Below are positions 47,116 through 58,170 of a stretch of DNA of 64,000 nt, in pieces. The translations under genes were made by a program, and so were the position numbers. The notes beneath the pieces were generated by a model that saw only the letters and a list, made by a program, of their open reading frames with translations, made no database searches and was not told the DNA's origin. Positions within the stretch are counted from its first letter, which is position 1; every line of letters starts with the position of its first letter. The stretch covers positions 819,850 through 883,849 of the forward strand of contig NZ_JAJNCL010000002.1 of assembly GCF_021025955.1 (NCBI RefSeq), written 5' to 3'. Source of the stretch: Rhodococcus qingshengii (GTDB lineage: Bacteria; Actinomycetota; Actinomycetes; Mycobacteriales; Mycobacteriaceae).

Positions 47116-48183
47116 CTAGAGAAATGCAGACGGGAAGAGTTCGCGGTAGCTCGGGATTCCGGCTACCGACGTGGCGTCCAGAATGGCCTTCACGATCGCC
47201 CGTTCGACCACCTGTGCCGAAGCCGCGCACACCGCGTCGAGTAGCGGCAGATCTTTCGAGAAAGCGGCCGGAACCGCGATCTCCGAATTCGGAGTGTGAT
47301 CACCGGTAGCGAGCGCGAAGATCGTGTCGCCGTCGAGCGGCGAATGTGCGGGCCGAATCGCTCGAGCCAGACCGTCGTGACCCGCGACGGCGACGCGTCG
47401 ACACCCGGCTTTCGTCAGGGCGGCGTCGGTGGCGACGACGCCGATCGTGGTGTTGAGGACGGCGCCCTTGGCTGCGACGGCATTGGCCGCCGCAAGTTCG
47501 GACGCGTCGGGAACCCTGAGGCCGAACGACTCCGCCCCGTCCGAGCCGACGCCCCACGGCAAACCTGTTCGAGGGTCGAAGACCGAACCCACCGGGTTCG
47601 CCACGATCAAAGCGGAGACCGTCGTGCCCTCGGCGGGGCCGTCGGCGATCACGACGCTCGCCGTTCCCACCCCACCCTTGAGCGCTCCGGCTCTCGCGCC
47701 TACTCCGGCACCGACCGTGCCCGTGGCGAATTCGCGCGAAGCGGTGTCGGCTGCGAGGAATCCGAAGTCTCCGGTCGGACGAACGGTCCAGTCCCCCACC
47801 GGCAGATCGAAGATCACGGCGCCAGGGACGATCGGTACCACCTGACCAGGAGCCCCCATCGCGATCCCGTGATCGTGTTCCTCGAGCCAGCGCATCACGC
47901 CGTCGGCCGCGGCCAATCCGTATGCACTGCCGGCGGTCAACAGCACCGCGTTGACCTGCTGAACCGAATGGCTCGGGTCGAGAAGGTCGGTCTCCCGAGT
48001 ACCAGGCCCGCCGCCGCGGACATCGACTCCGGCAACCACACCGGCCGACGCGAGCACGACTGTGCAGCCGGTGGCTGCGCCGCTTCCGAGGGTGACCCCC
48101 TCGTCGAGTTTATGGTGATGACCGACTGCGAGGCCGGCGACATCTGTCAGTGAATCAGTGGGCCCGGTCCGCGTCGTAGTCAT
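47116..48183 (-). CDS. P1-family (DmpA/NylC-type) peptidase
   Basis: 355 residues from the ATG at 48183, which overlaps the previous stop in an ATGA. The fold is that of self-processing N-terminal-nucleophile enzymes: a precursor cleaves itself ahead of a Ser/Thr, which becomes the catalytic residue; here A-V-L-N-T-T-I-G-V-V-A-T-D-A marks the predicted site between Asn and Thr. Other motifs: G-H-H-H-K near the start, G-G-G-P-G-T-R-E-T and G-S-A-Y-G-L-A-A. Members act as aminopeptidases or amidohydrolases; the substrate is not known. Rv1333 is the positional counterpart. Confidence 0.88.
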   Translation of the reverse strand: MTTTRTGPTDSLTDVAGLAVGHHHKLDEGVTLGSGAATGCTVVLASAGVVAGVDVRGGGPGTRETDLLDPSHSVQQVNAVLLTAGSAYGLAAADGVMRWLEEHDHGIAMGAPGQVVPIVPGAVIFDLPVGDWTVRPTGDFGFLAADTASREFATGTVGAGVGARAGALKGGVGTASVVIADGPAEGTTVSALIVANPVGSVFDPRTGLPWGVGSDGAESFGLRVPDASELAAANAVAAKGAVLNTTIGVVATDAALTKAGCRRVAVAGHDGLARAIRPAHSPLDGDTIFALATGDHTPNSEIAVPAAFSKDLPLLDAVCAASAQVVERAIVKAILDATSVAGIPSYRELFPSAFL

Positions 48184-48770
48184 GGCATGAGCGCCTGGAC
48201 GAGAGAGTCCTGCATCCACGTCAACCAGTGATAGACGTCGAGATGCGGGGCGCGCGGGTCGCCGGGTTCGAGGCTCTCCGGGGTGTCGGCGTCGATGCCG
48301 AGATTGGTTCCGAGCGCGAGACGGACGTCGTTGAGCGAGGACAACCAGGCATCGGCCTGTTCCTGCGTGAGAACGACCTTGCCGCCGGCCTCGGGAAGCG
48401 AAGCCAACAACGTACGGGCGGACTCGCGTTTGGCGTCGATGATCTCGGGCTCGTGCAAACTGCGCAGGGCACCATTGACATTGGCACCCGCGTCGTCGAG
48501 ATCGTCACTGTTCGGGGTGACCTTGTCCGGGTCGGTGCGCTGGAAGTCGGGAAGCAGCCGCGCCAACACCGGATTGTCGGGTGTCTCGGAATTACCGGTC
48601 CGAAGGCCGGTCAGCGCGGCGAGTTCGTCTTGCGGCGCCGAGGACGCACGCTCGTCGAGAAGCCCGGTCACCGACTCCACGAGGGAGCGTAGAACCGCCG
48701 CTTCGTGACCGTCCATCTCGGACTTGAACTTCACTCCGCCGAGTGAACTCTTCCTACTCCACGTCCGCAC
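48180..48770 (-). CDS. DUF2017 domain protein
   Basis: 196 residues. The N-terminus M-R-T-W-S-R-K and the stretch H-E-A-A-V-L-R-S-L-V-E, P-Q-D-E-L-A-A-L-T-G-L-R-T-G follow the DUF2017 family (Rv1332 by recall, there annotated as a possible regulator). Helical and acidic, no recognisable DNA-binding motif. It is encoded between clpS and the P1-family peptidase, a conserved neighbourhood. Its stop overlaps the peptidase start by four bases. GTG start at 48770. Function unknown. Confidence 0.85.
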   Translation of the reverse strand: MRTWSRKSSLGGVKFKSEMDGHEAAVLRSLVESVTGLLDERASSAPQDELAALTGLRTGNSETPDNPVLARLLPDFQRTDPDKVTPNSDDLDDAGANVNGALRSLHEPEIIDAKRESARTLLASLPEAGGKVVLTQEQADAWLSSLNDVRLALGTNLGIDADTPESLEPGDPRAPHLDVYHWLTWMQDSLVQALMP

Positions 48771-48824
48771 GCGTCGGACTCCCGTCTACGAGTTGGGCGA
48801 ACAATCCGGTCGAAATAATGGTTC

Positions 48825-49136
48825 TCAGGTGTCGTCGCGTTGCATGGTGGCCCAGAGACCGGCCGCATGGAGGCGACGCACATCGGCCTCCATCTTGTCT
48901 CGCGAACCGCTCGAGACCACGGCCTTGCCCTCCGAATGGACTTGCATCATCAGATCGGTGGCCTTGGCTTTGCTGTAGCCGAACAGCTTCTGGAACACGT
49001 AAGTCACGTAGTGCATGAGATTGACCGGGTCGTCCCAGACGATGGTCACCCAGGGCCGATCGGCAGCTTCGATGGTCGCCACGGCCTCCGACTGCTCGGG
49101 CGTGGCTTGAGGAGAGGAAGCCGTAGCGCCTCTCAT
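48825..49136 (-). CDS. clpS: Clp protease adaptor ClpS
   Basis: Delivers N-degron substrates to ClpC/ClpA-ClpP. 103 residues from the ATG at 49136. The N-end-rule pocket is in [16 protein letters not shown] and H-S-E-G-K-A-V-V; the C-terminus [10 protein letters not shown] is conserved. An in-frame ATG at 49187 would add 17 residues; neither start has a strong ribosome site, and the shorter form matches the length of mycobacterial ClpS. It is divergent from pncB. Confidence 0.92.
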   Translation of the reverse strand: MRGATASSPQATPEQSEAVATIEAADRPWVTIVWDDPVNLMHYVTYVFQKLFGYSKAKATDLMMQVHSEGKAVVSSGSRDKMEADVRRLHAAGLWATMQRDDT

Positions 49137-49257
49137 CGTTACGTTCGCCGAGTAAGTGTCGGACACAGTCGCGCCGCCGAAAACCATGTATCCAGGGTAC
49201 GGCGCGGCGAGAGGCGACAACACCCACCCACGTCGTCTCGCGCCTAGAGTTGTGTGC

Positions 49258-50598
49258 GTGCCTACGCAAATTTCCGACATCCGCGACGCCGGTGCCAGCA
49301 CCGCACTGCTCACCGATCAGTACGAACTCACCATGCTCTCGGCGGCTCTCGCCGACGGATCTGCCTTCCGCAACTGCAGTTTCGAGGTCTTCGCACGGCG
49401 ACTGCCCGACGGCCGCCGCTACGGCGTCGTTGCCGGTACCGAGCGCCTACTCGACGCGCTCGAGCAGTTCCGATTCGGTGAACCGGAACTGGCGATCGTT
49501 GCGAAATTCCTCGACGACACGACCGTCGAGTGGCTGCGCAACTACCGATTCTCCGGTGACATCGACGGCTACCGTGAGGGCGACTTCTACTTCCCCGGAT
49601 CACCGATCCTCTCGGTCCGCGGAACGTTCGCCGAGTGCGTCATCCTCGAAACCTTGATTCTCTCGATCCTCAACCACGACAGCGCGATCGCTTCGGCCGC
49701 AGCCCGCATGGTCAGCGCAGCGGGCGGTCGACGAATGATCGAGATGGGCTCGCGTCGTACACACGAACAGGCAGCGGTTGCCGCTTCACGTGCCGCGTAT
49801 ATTGCCGGTTTCGACGCCACCTCCAACCTCGAAGCCGCGCGGCGTCACGACGTGCCCAGCGCGGGAACGAGTGCACACGCTTTCACCCTGCTGCACACCA
49901 CCGAAGACAGTCCGGACGAGGCGGCGGCATTCCGCGGTCAGGTCGCCGCTCTCGGCGTGTCCACCACGTTGTTGGTCGACACCTACGACATCACCGAGGG
50001 TGTGAAAACGGCTGTCGCCGTTGCCGGTCCCGAACTGGGCGGAGTGCGCATCGATTCCGGCGACCTCGGCGTCCTTGCTCGCCAGGTACGCCAACAACTC
50101 GACGACCTCGGGGCAACCAAGACGCGCATCGTCGTCTCCGGCGACCTGGACGAGTACGCCATCGCGGCTCTGCGCGCCGAACCCGTCGACTCGTACGGCG
50201 TCGGTACTTCACTGGTCACCGGATCGGGCGCGCCCACGGCAGGCATGGTCTACAAACTTGTCGAGGTCGACGGGATTGCGGTCGAGAAGAGAAGCACCAA
50301 CAAGGCATCTCGCGGCGGCGCCAAGAAAGCACTGCGCGTAGTGCGCCCGACCGGAACGATCGTCGAAGAAGTCATCTACCCCGCCGGCTCACCGTCACCA
50401 GTTTCCGAAGCGGACGGCGCGACCGAACTGTTGATCCCGTTGGTTCGTGAAGGCAAGGTCGTCGAGAGCGCACCGACGCTCGAAGAGAGCCGTGCAGTTC
50501 TGAAAGCAGGGCTCGTGAGCCTGCCGTGGGAAGGGCTCAAGCTCTCGCGCGGAGACTCGGCTGTGCCCGTTCGATTCACCGGAGGTGAGCACCAGTGA
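49258..50598 (+). CDS. pncB: nicotinate phosphoribosyltransferase
   Basis: Makes nicotinate mononucleotide from nicotinate and PRPP, the committed step of Preiss-Handler NAD salvage. 446 residues from the GTG at 49258. Motifs: [10 protein letters not shown] near the N-terminus, the phosphorylated-His region [24 protein letters not shown] and the C-terminal Y-K-L-V-E-V. Overlaps the nicotinamidase gene by four bases (GTGA), so both salvage steps are produced together. Confidence 0.94.
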   Translation: MPTQISDIRDAGASTALLTDQYELTMLSAALADGSAFRNCSFEVFARRLPDGRRYGVVAGTERLLDALEQFRFGEPELAIVAKFLDDTTVEWLRNYRFSGDIDGYREGDFYFPGSPILSVRGTFAECVILETLILSILNHDSAIASAAARMVSAAGGRRMIEMGSRRTHEQAAVAASRAAYIAGFDATSNLEAARRHDVPSAGTSAHAFTLLHTTEDSPDEAAAFRGQVAALGVSTTLLVDTYDITEGVKTAVAVAGPELGGVRIDSGDLGVLARQVRQQLDDLGATKTRIVVSGDLDEYAIAALRAEPVDSYGVGTSLVTGSGAPTAGMVYKLVEVDGIAVEKRSTNKASRGGAKKALRVVRPTGTIVEEVIYPAGSPSPVSEADGATELLIPLVREGKVVESAPTLEESRAVLKAGLVSLPWEGLKLSRGDSAVPVRFTGGEHQ

Positions 50599-51242
50599 GT
50601 GCTAAAGCACTGATAGTTGTCGACGTTCAGAACGATTTCTGTGAAGGTGGCGCTCTTGCAGTCGACGGCGGTGCTGCGGTTGCGGGGGCCGTCAACGATT
50701 TCGTGAACTCGCACGAGTACGACGCTGTTGTCGCGACTCGCGATTTCCACATCGACCCTGGGGCGCATTTCTCCGAGACTCCCGACTTCGTCGACAGTTG
50801 GCCGGTTCACTGCGTCGTCGGGACGGCCGGTGCCGAGTTCCATCCGGCATTCGACGCCTCCGTCGCCGGTTCGGCGATCTTTTCCAAGGGCGCCTACAGC
50901 GCGGCCTACTCCGGTTTCGAAGGAGCAGCCGAGGACGGTAGGACGCTCGAGGACTGGCTCCGCGCCCACGAGATCACCGACGTCGACGTGATCGGCATTG
51001 CCACCGATCACTGCGTCAAGGCCACGGCCATCGATGCGGCGCGCGCAGGATTCGGCACGACAGTCCTTCTCCCCTTCACTGCCGGCGTGTCGACCGCCAC
51101 GATCGAGACAGCGTTGGTGCAGATGCGTGAAGCGGGTGTACTGCTGGTCGGGCGCGACGAAGCTTCGTCGGAAGACGGCGTGGACGCCAACGAAGGGTCC
51201 CGGTCACAAGCCGTGGGCGTTTCTGACGTAGGGATCCATTAA
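50595..51242 (+). CDS. pncA: nicotinamidase
   Basis: Hydrolyses nicotinamide to nicotinate and ammonia, supplying PncB. 215 residues; the catalytic triad Asp10, Lys98 and Cys140 and metal ligands Asp50, His52, His58 and His72 are all present (D-F-H-I-D-P-G-A-H-F). The last ~25 residues (S-S-E-D-G-V-D-A-N-E onward) are an unconserved tail. GTG start overlaps the pncB stop. In M. tuberculosis pncA is elsewhere, so this arrangement is a tidy local operon. dinG starts 10 bases downstream. Confidence 0.93.
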   Translation: MSAKALIVVDVQNDFCEGGALAVDGGAAVAGAVNDFVNSHEYDAVVATRDFHIDPGAHFSETPDFVDSWPVHCVVGTAGAEFHPAFDASVAGSAIFSKGAYSAAYSGFEGAAEDGRTLEDWLRAHEITDVDVIGIATDHCVKATAIDAARAGFGTTVLLPFTAGVSTATIETALVQMREAGVLLVGRDEASSEDGVDANEGSRSQAVGVSDVGIH

Positions 51243-51251
51243 CCTTCGTGG

Positions 51252-53300
51252 GTGGCCGATCAACTCCCGAACGTTCCCGAACTGCTCCAGACAGCGGTGC
51301 GGTCGCTCGGCGGTGCCGAACGAACCAGTCAGCTGACGATGGCGTCCGCCGTGGCGCACTCGATCGACACCGGCGAGCATCTGGCCGTCCAGGCCGGCAC
51401 CGGTACCGGTAAGTCACTCGCCTACCTCGTTCCGAGCCTGCGCCACGCGGTCGAATCGGGACGCACCGTGGTCGTGTCCACCGCCACCATCGCGCTGCAG
51501 CGTCAGCTCGTCGATCGAGACCTGCCACGGCTCGCCGATGCCCTGAAGAAGCCACTCGGTCGACGTGCCGAGTTCGCAATCCTCAAGGGCCGCAACAACT
51601 ACCTGTGCATGAACAAGATCCACACCGGCGCGTCCGAGCAGCCACCCGAGGACGAGCTGTTCGATCCGTTCACGGTCTCGCGTCTCGGCCGGGAAGTTGT
51701 CCGCCTCACCGAATGGTCCTCCGACACCGAAACCGGTGATCGTGACGAATTGGTGCCAGGCGTGTCCGATCAGGCGTGGCGGCAGGTCAGCGTCACCTCC
51801 CGCGAATGCATCGGCAAGAACCAGTGCCCGGTCGGTGAGGACTGCTTCGCCGAGCGCGCCCGCGTCGAGGCGTCGAAGGCCGACGTAGTCGTCACCAACC
51901 ACGCACTGCTCGCCATCGACGCCATCACCGGCATTCAGATCCTGCCTGACCACGACGTCGTGGTGATCGACGAAGCCCACGAATTGGTCGACCGCGTCAC
52001 CGGCGTTGCTACGGCGGATCTCACGGCCTCTTCGATCAGTGCCGCGGCCAGGCGTTGCGGCAAGATCGCCGAAGAACAGGACGCCGACCGACTCGAAGCT
52101 GCCGGCGAGGGTTGGGCGGGGCTCCTCGAGGAATTGCGTCCAGGTCGATGGGAAGGCCTCCCGGACGGGGCGGCGCCCGCACTGGCCGCAATCCGCGACG
52201 CGGCCTGGTCGCTGCGCACCGCTATCGGCCCGGCCAAACCTGGCATGGCAGCAGCAGACCCCGAGGCGGCGGCGGCCCGCAACGCTGCGCTCTCGTCCGT
52301 CGACGACGTCCACGACAGCGCAGTGCGCATCCTCACAGCTTTCGACGAACCCGACCCGGCCAAGAGAAAGGACGTCGTCTGGCTGTCCTCGGACGAATTC
52401 CGCGGATCTGTGCGGCGCTCGGTCCGGATGGCTCCGCTCTCCGTCGGCGGTCTGCTGCGCTCGAGACTGTTCGCCGAATCCACCGTCGTTCTCACCTCCG
52501 CGACACTGACCGTCGGCGGATCGTTCGACGGTCTCGCCGTCAACTGGGGTCTGCCTGCGGAATCGTCCGTGCGCCCCGATTCGGGTACCGCCATCGGCAC
52601 CGAAGCACCTTCCGACGCTTCGGCTTTCCGCTGGAACTCACTCGACGTCGGGTCACCGTTCGACCACGCCAAGGCCGGCATCATCTACATTGCCCGGCAC
52701 CTGCCCACACCCGGCCGCGACGGCCTCTCCCCGGTCTATCTCGACGAGATCGCCGAACTGGTCGAGGCTGCGGGCGGACGCACTCTCGGCTTGTTCTCGT
52801 CGATGCGTGCCGCGAAAGCGGCGTCGGAGGCGATGCGGGAACGCCTCGGCACCCCGATCCTGTGCCAGGGCGACGACGCCACCGGCACCCTCGTCAAGGC
52901 CTTCGCCAAGGACGAACCCACGTCGCTGTTCGGCACGCTGTCCCTGTGGCAGGGCGTCGATGTCCCTGGCCCATCGCTGAGCCTCGTCATCTTGGACCGG
53001 ATTCCGTTCCCGCGCCCGGACGATCCACTGTTGATGGCTCGCCAGCAAGCCATCGAATCCCATGGCGGCAACGGCTTTCTCAGCGTCTCGGCCAATCACG
53101 CGGCGCTGCTCCTGGCCCAGGGGGTGGGCCGTCTGCTTCGCAGCACCGACGACAAGGGCGTGGTGGCCGTGCTCGATCCGCGTCTGGCAACGGCCAGATA
53201 CGCGGGTTACCTTCGCGCATCACTGCCTCCGTTCTGGGAGACGACCAACCCTGAAGTCGTCCGCAAGGCGCTCACCCGCATCCGCGACTCACGTCCCTGA
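51252..53300 (+). CDS. dinG: DinG-type ATP-dependent DNA helicase
   Basis: 682 residues, XPD-like superfamily 2 helicase. Walker A A-G-T-G-T-G-K-S, DEAH box V-V-I-D-E-A-H, and motif VI G-V-G-R-L-L-R-S near the end. Four cysteines between Walker A and DEAH (Y-L-C-M-N, E-C-I-G-K-N-Q-C, E-D-C-F-A) could hold the [4Fe-4S] cluster of this family. It resolves R-loops and unusual DNA structures. GTG start at 51252. Convergent with glgP across a hairpin; Rv1329c is the positional match. Confidence 0.92.
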   Translation: MADQLPNVPELLQTAVRSLGGAERTSQLTMASAVAHSIDTGEHLAVQAGTGTGKSLAYLVPSLRHAVESGRTVVVSTATIALQRQLVDRDLPRLADALKKPLGRRAEFAILKGRNNYLCMNKIHTGASEQPPEDELFDPFTVSRLGREVVRLTEWSSDTETGDRDELVPGVSDQAWRQVSVTSRECIGKNQCPVGEDCFAERARVEASKADVVVTNHALLAIDAITGIQILPDHDVVVIDEAHELVDRVTGVATADLTASSISAAARRCGKIAEEQDADRLEAAGEGWAGLLEELRPGRWEGLPDGAAPALAAIRDAAWSLRTAIGPAKPGMAAADPEAAAARNAALSSVDDVHDSAVRILTAFDEPDPAKRKDVVWLSSDEFRGSVRRSVRMAPLSVGGLLRSRLFAESTVVLTSATLTVGGSFDGLAVNWGLPAESSVRPDSGTAIGTEAPSDASAFRWNSLDVGSPFDHAKAGIIYIARHLPTPGRDGLSPVYLDEIAELVEAAGGRTLGLFSSMRAAKAASEAMRERLGTPILCQGDDATGTLVKAFAKDEPTSLFGTLSLWQGVDVPGPSLSLVILDRIPFPRPDDPLLMARQQAIESHGGNGFLSVSANHAALLLAQGVGRLLRSTDDKGVVAVLDPRLATARYAGYLRASLPPFWETTNPEVVRKALTRIRDSRP

Positions 53301-53321
53301 CCCAGTTCTCACGCGGGCACA

Positions 53322-53360
53322 ATTCTGCCCCGGTGCAGACCGAACGGACCGGGGCAGAAT
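53322..53360. terminator. bidirectional terminator between dinG and glgP
   Basis: Perfect 13-base arms (53322-53334, 53348-53360), 13-base loop, between convergent genes. Confidence 0.8.
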
Positions 53361-53368
53361 GTAATACG

Positions 53369-55969
53369 TCAGACGCTCGGAGTGGTCACCAACCCGAGTT
53401 CGGACGCATCGACCAACAACCGGTGATGCGGCAGCACCCGCACGGTGTATCCCACGGAACCGGAGACCGGAAGTGCAACCTCGGCTTCGAAGATCTCGGT
53501 TCCGTCCTCGGCGCCGAAGTGTGTCATCGGGAACGTCACCACGTCGGTGAGTTCCTCGCCCGGGCTGACGCGTCCCAGAACTGCCTGGACCTGGACATCC
53601 GAGACCGACAAGCCGCCGAGGCGGACCTTGGCCTTCAACGAGATGGTCGCACCGATCTCCGGAGTGTCCGGCAGGCCGGAACCGTCCACCTGCTCGACGG
53701 CGACGGACGGCCACTGCGATTCGATGCGACGACGGAACTCGGCCACCTCACGCGCGCCGGCAAAATCGTCCGCCACTACCGCTCGAGCTGATTCCGCCGA
53801 AGGGGCGTAGTAGTCGACGGCGTAGTCACGAACCATGCGTGATGCCAACACCTTCGGGCCCAGATTCTCGAGGGTGTGGCGAACCCTCTCGACCCAGCGC
53901 GTCGGCAGATCGGCAGCGTCACGGTCGTAGAACGTCGGCAGTACCGCGTGCTCGAGAAGTTCGTAGAGGGCGCTGGCTTCCAGATCGTCACGCCGCACGT
54001 CGTCGAGAACACCGTCGGCCGTCGGAATGGCCCACCCGTTCTCGCCGTCGTACATCTCGTCCCACCATCCGTCGCGAATGGAGAGGTTGAGTCCACCGTT
54101 GAGCGCGGACTTCATGCCGGAAGTTCCACACGCCTCGAGTGGGCGAAGTGGGTTGTTGAGCCACACGTCGCAGCCCCAGTAGAGGTAGCGGGCCATCGAC
54201 ATGTCGTAGTCGGGCAGGAAGACGATGCGGTGACGCACATCCGCTTCGTCGGCGAACCGTACGACCTGTTGGATGAGTGCCTTACCGCCGTCGTCGGCGG
54301 GGTGCGACTTACCGGCCACCACCAACTGCACCGGACGCTTCTCGTCGAGCAACATCGCACGCAGACGCTCGGGATCACGCAGCATCAGCGTCAACCGCTT
54401 GTACGTCGGGACGCGCCTGGCGAATCCGACCGTCAAGACGTTGGGATCGAAAACTCCAGTGGTCCAGCCAAGTTCAGCTTCGGTCGCGCCGCGTTCGAGC
54501 CACGACGCTCGGACGCGACGACGAACTTCGTCGACCAACTTGCCGCGCAAAGCATTACGTGTTTCCCACAGTTCGGTGGCCGACAACTCGTGCAGGCGCT
54601 CCCACCCTCGTGCTTCTTCGAGTTGCTCCTGACCGACGATCCGTCTGGCCACGTCCATCCACTCCGGCGCCGCCCACGTCGGCGCGTGAACACCGTTGGT
54701 GACCGAACCGATCGGCACCTCGTCGGCGTCGAATCCCGGCCAGAGTCCGTTGAACATGTCGCGGCTGACGATGCCGTGCAACTTCGAGACGCCGTTGGCT
54801 CGCTGGCCCAGGCGAAGACCCATGTGCGCCATGTTGAAGATCGACGGATCGGCTTCGCGCCCCATCCCGACGATGCGGTCGACGGTCAGGCCGGGAAGCA
54901 AACTCGATTCGTTCTCGCCGTTCGCTCCGCCGAAGTAGTGACGGACCAGATCCGCCGGGAAGCGGTCGATTCCGGCGGGAACCGGAGTGTGCGTCGTGAA
55001 GACGGTTCCGGCGCGGACCGCGGCCAGAGCCGAATCGAAGTCCAGACCGCTGGTGGTGACAAGTTCCCGAATTCGTTCGATGCCGAGGAATCCGGCATGC
55101 CCCTCATTCATGTGGAAAACCTCGGGGTCGGGCAATCCGTACGCCGCGGTGTAGGCACGCACCGCGCGGACGCCGCCGATACCCGCCAGGATCTCCTGCT
55201 TGATGCGGTGGTCCTGGTCCCCTCCGTAGAGGCGGTCCGTGACGCCGCGCAGATCCGCGTCGTTCTCGGCGATGTCGGAATCGAGCAGCAGCAACGGCAC
55301 TCGTCCGACCTGAGCGATCCACACTCGCGCGCGCAGGACGCGTCCACCGGGCATGGCGACGTGAATGACGACCGGCGATCCGTCATCGGAAGCCGGGCCT
55401 GCGTCCGTCAGCAAGCGAAGAGGCAACCCTTGGGGGTCATGCGGCGGGTAGTGCTCGGCCTGCCAACCGTCGGCGGTCAGCGACTGGCGGAAGTAGCCGG
55501 ATCGGTAGAGCAGTCCGACGCCGATGAGCGGCAGCCCGAGATCGGACGCAGCCTTGAGATGATCGCCCGCCAGGATGCCCAATCCACCGGAGTAGTTGGG
55601 CAGAACTTCACTGACTCCGAACTCCATGGAGAAGTACGCAATTCCGCCGGCTAACGATGTGCCCTTGTCCTGCTGGGACTGGTACCAGCGTGGGGTGCTC
55701 AGATAAGCGTCGAGATCGGCTGCTGCAGTGTCGAGGTCACCGAGAAATGCCTCGTCACTGCTGAGTTCGTCGAGACGGGTGGGGTTGACTTCCCCGAGCA
55801 TGCGGACCGGATCGAACTGGACTGCTTGCCAGAGTTCGGGGTCGAGTCGCGAGAACAGATCCTGTGTCTCGGGATGCCACGACCACCGAAGGTTGGTGGA
55901 CAGGGGGCCGAGCGCGGCAAGGCGCTCCGGAAGGTGGGCTCGGACAGTGAACCGACGCAAGGCTTTCAC
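53369..55969 (-). CDS. glgP: alpha-glucan (glycogen) phosphorylase
   Basis: Releases glucose-1-phosphate from alpha-1,4-glucans. 866 residues from the GTG at 55969, giving V-K-A-L-R-R-F-T-V-R-A-H-L as in mycobacterial GlgP; an open frame upstream to 56278 overlaps glgE and is not coding. Motifs: Y-F-S-M-E-F-G-V-S-E-V-L-P, N-Y-S-G-G-L-G-I-L-A-G-D-H, F-H-M-N-E-G-H-A-G-F, and the PLP site E-A-C-G-T-S-G-M-K-S-A-L-N-G. Its N-terminal DUF3417 region is typical of the actinobacterial type. It is divergent from the glgE-glgB operon. Confidence 0.95.
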   Translation of the reverse strand: MKALRRFTVRAHLPERLAALGPLSTNLRWSWHPETQDLFSRLDPELWQAVQFDPVRMLGEVNPTRLDELSSDEAFLGDLDTAAADLDAYLSTPRWYQSQQDKGTSLAGGIAYFSMEFGVSEVLPNYSGGLGILAGDHLKAASDLGLPLIGVGLLYRSGYFRQSLTADGWQAEHYPPHDPQGLPLRLLTDAGPASDDGSPVVIHVAMPGGRVLRARVWIAQVGRVPLLLLDSDIAENDADLRGVTDRLYGGDQDHRIKQEILAGIGGVRAVRAYTAAYGLPDPEVFHMNEGHAGFLGIERIRELVTTSGLDFDSALAAVRAGTVFTTHTPVPAGIDRFPADLVRHYFGGANGENESSLLPGLTVDRIVGMGREADPSIFNMAHMGLRLGQRANGVSKLHGIVSRDMFNGLWPGFDADEVPIGSVTNGVHAPTWAAPEWMDVARRIVGQEQLEEARGWERLHELSATELWETRNALRGKLVDEVRRRVRASWLERGATEAELGWTTGVFDPNVLTVGFARRVPTYKRLTLMLRDPERLRAMLLDEKRPVQLVVAGKSHPADDGGKALIQQVVRFADEADVRHRIVFLPDYDMSMARYLYWGCDVWLNNPLRPLEACGTSGMKSALNGGLNLSIRDGWWDEMYDGENGWAIPTADGVLDDVRRDDLEASALYELLEHAVLPTFYDRDAADLPTRWVERVRHTLENLGPKVLASRMVRDYAVDYYAPSAESARAVVADDFAGAREVAEFRRRIESQWPSVAVEQVDGSGLPDTPEIGATISLKAKVRLGGLSVSDVQVQAVLGRVSPGEELTDVVTFPMTHFGAEDGTEIFEAEVALPVSGSVGYTVRVLPHHRLLVDASELGLVTTPSV

Positions 55970-56145
55970 CCCGCGAACCCTAGTCGAGTTCCTTGCACTC
56001 TGTCCGGTGGAACCGAACGCCCGAGCCGACCTGACCACCGACAGACCCGGCTTCGCCGTTATCAGCGCTCCGGCGCGACACCCACTACGGTTGAACCGGC
56101 GAAAGAAAGTTTTACCGCGATCCATCACCAGAAATGGAGCTTCCC

Positions 56146-58169
<2,024 letters not shown>

Positions 58170-58170
<1 letters not shown>

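Noticed and set aside
53876..55654. 592-codon open frame antisense to glgP
   Set aside because: Same antisense artefact; glgP motifs run throughout on the other strand.
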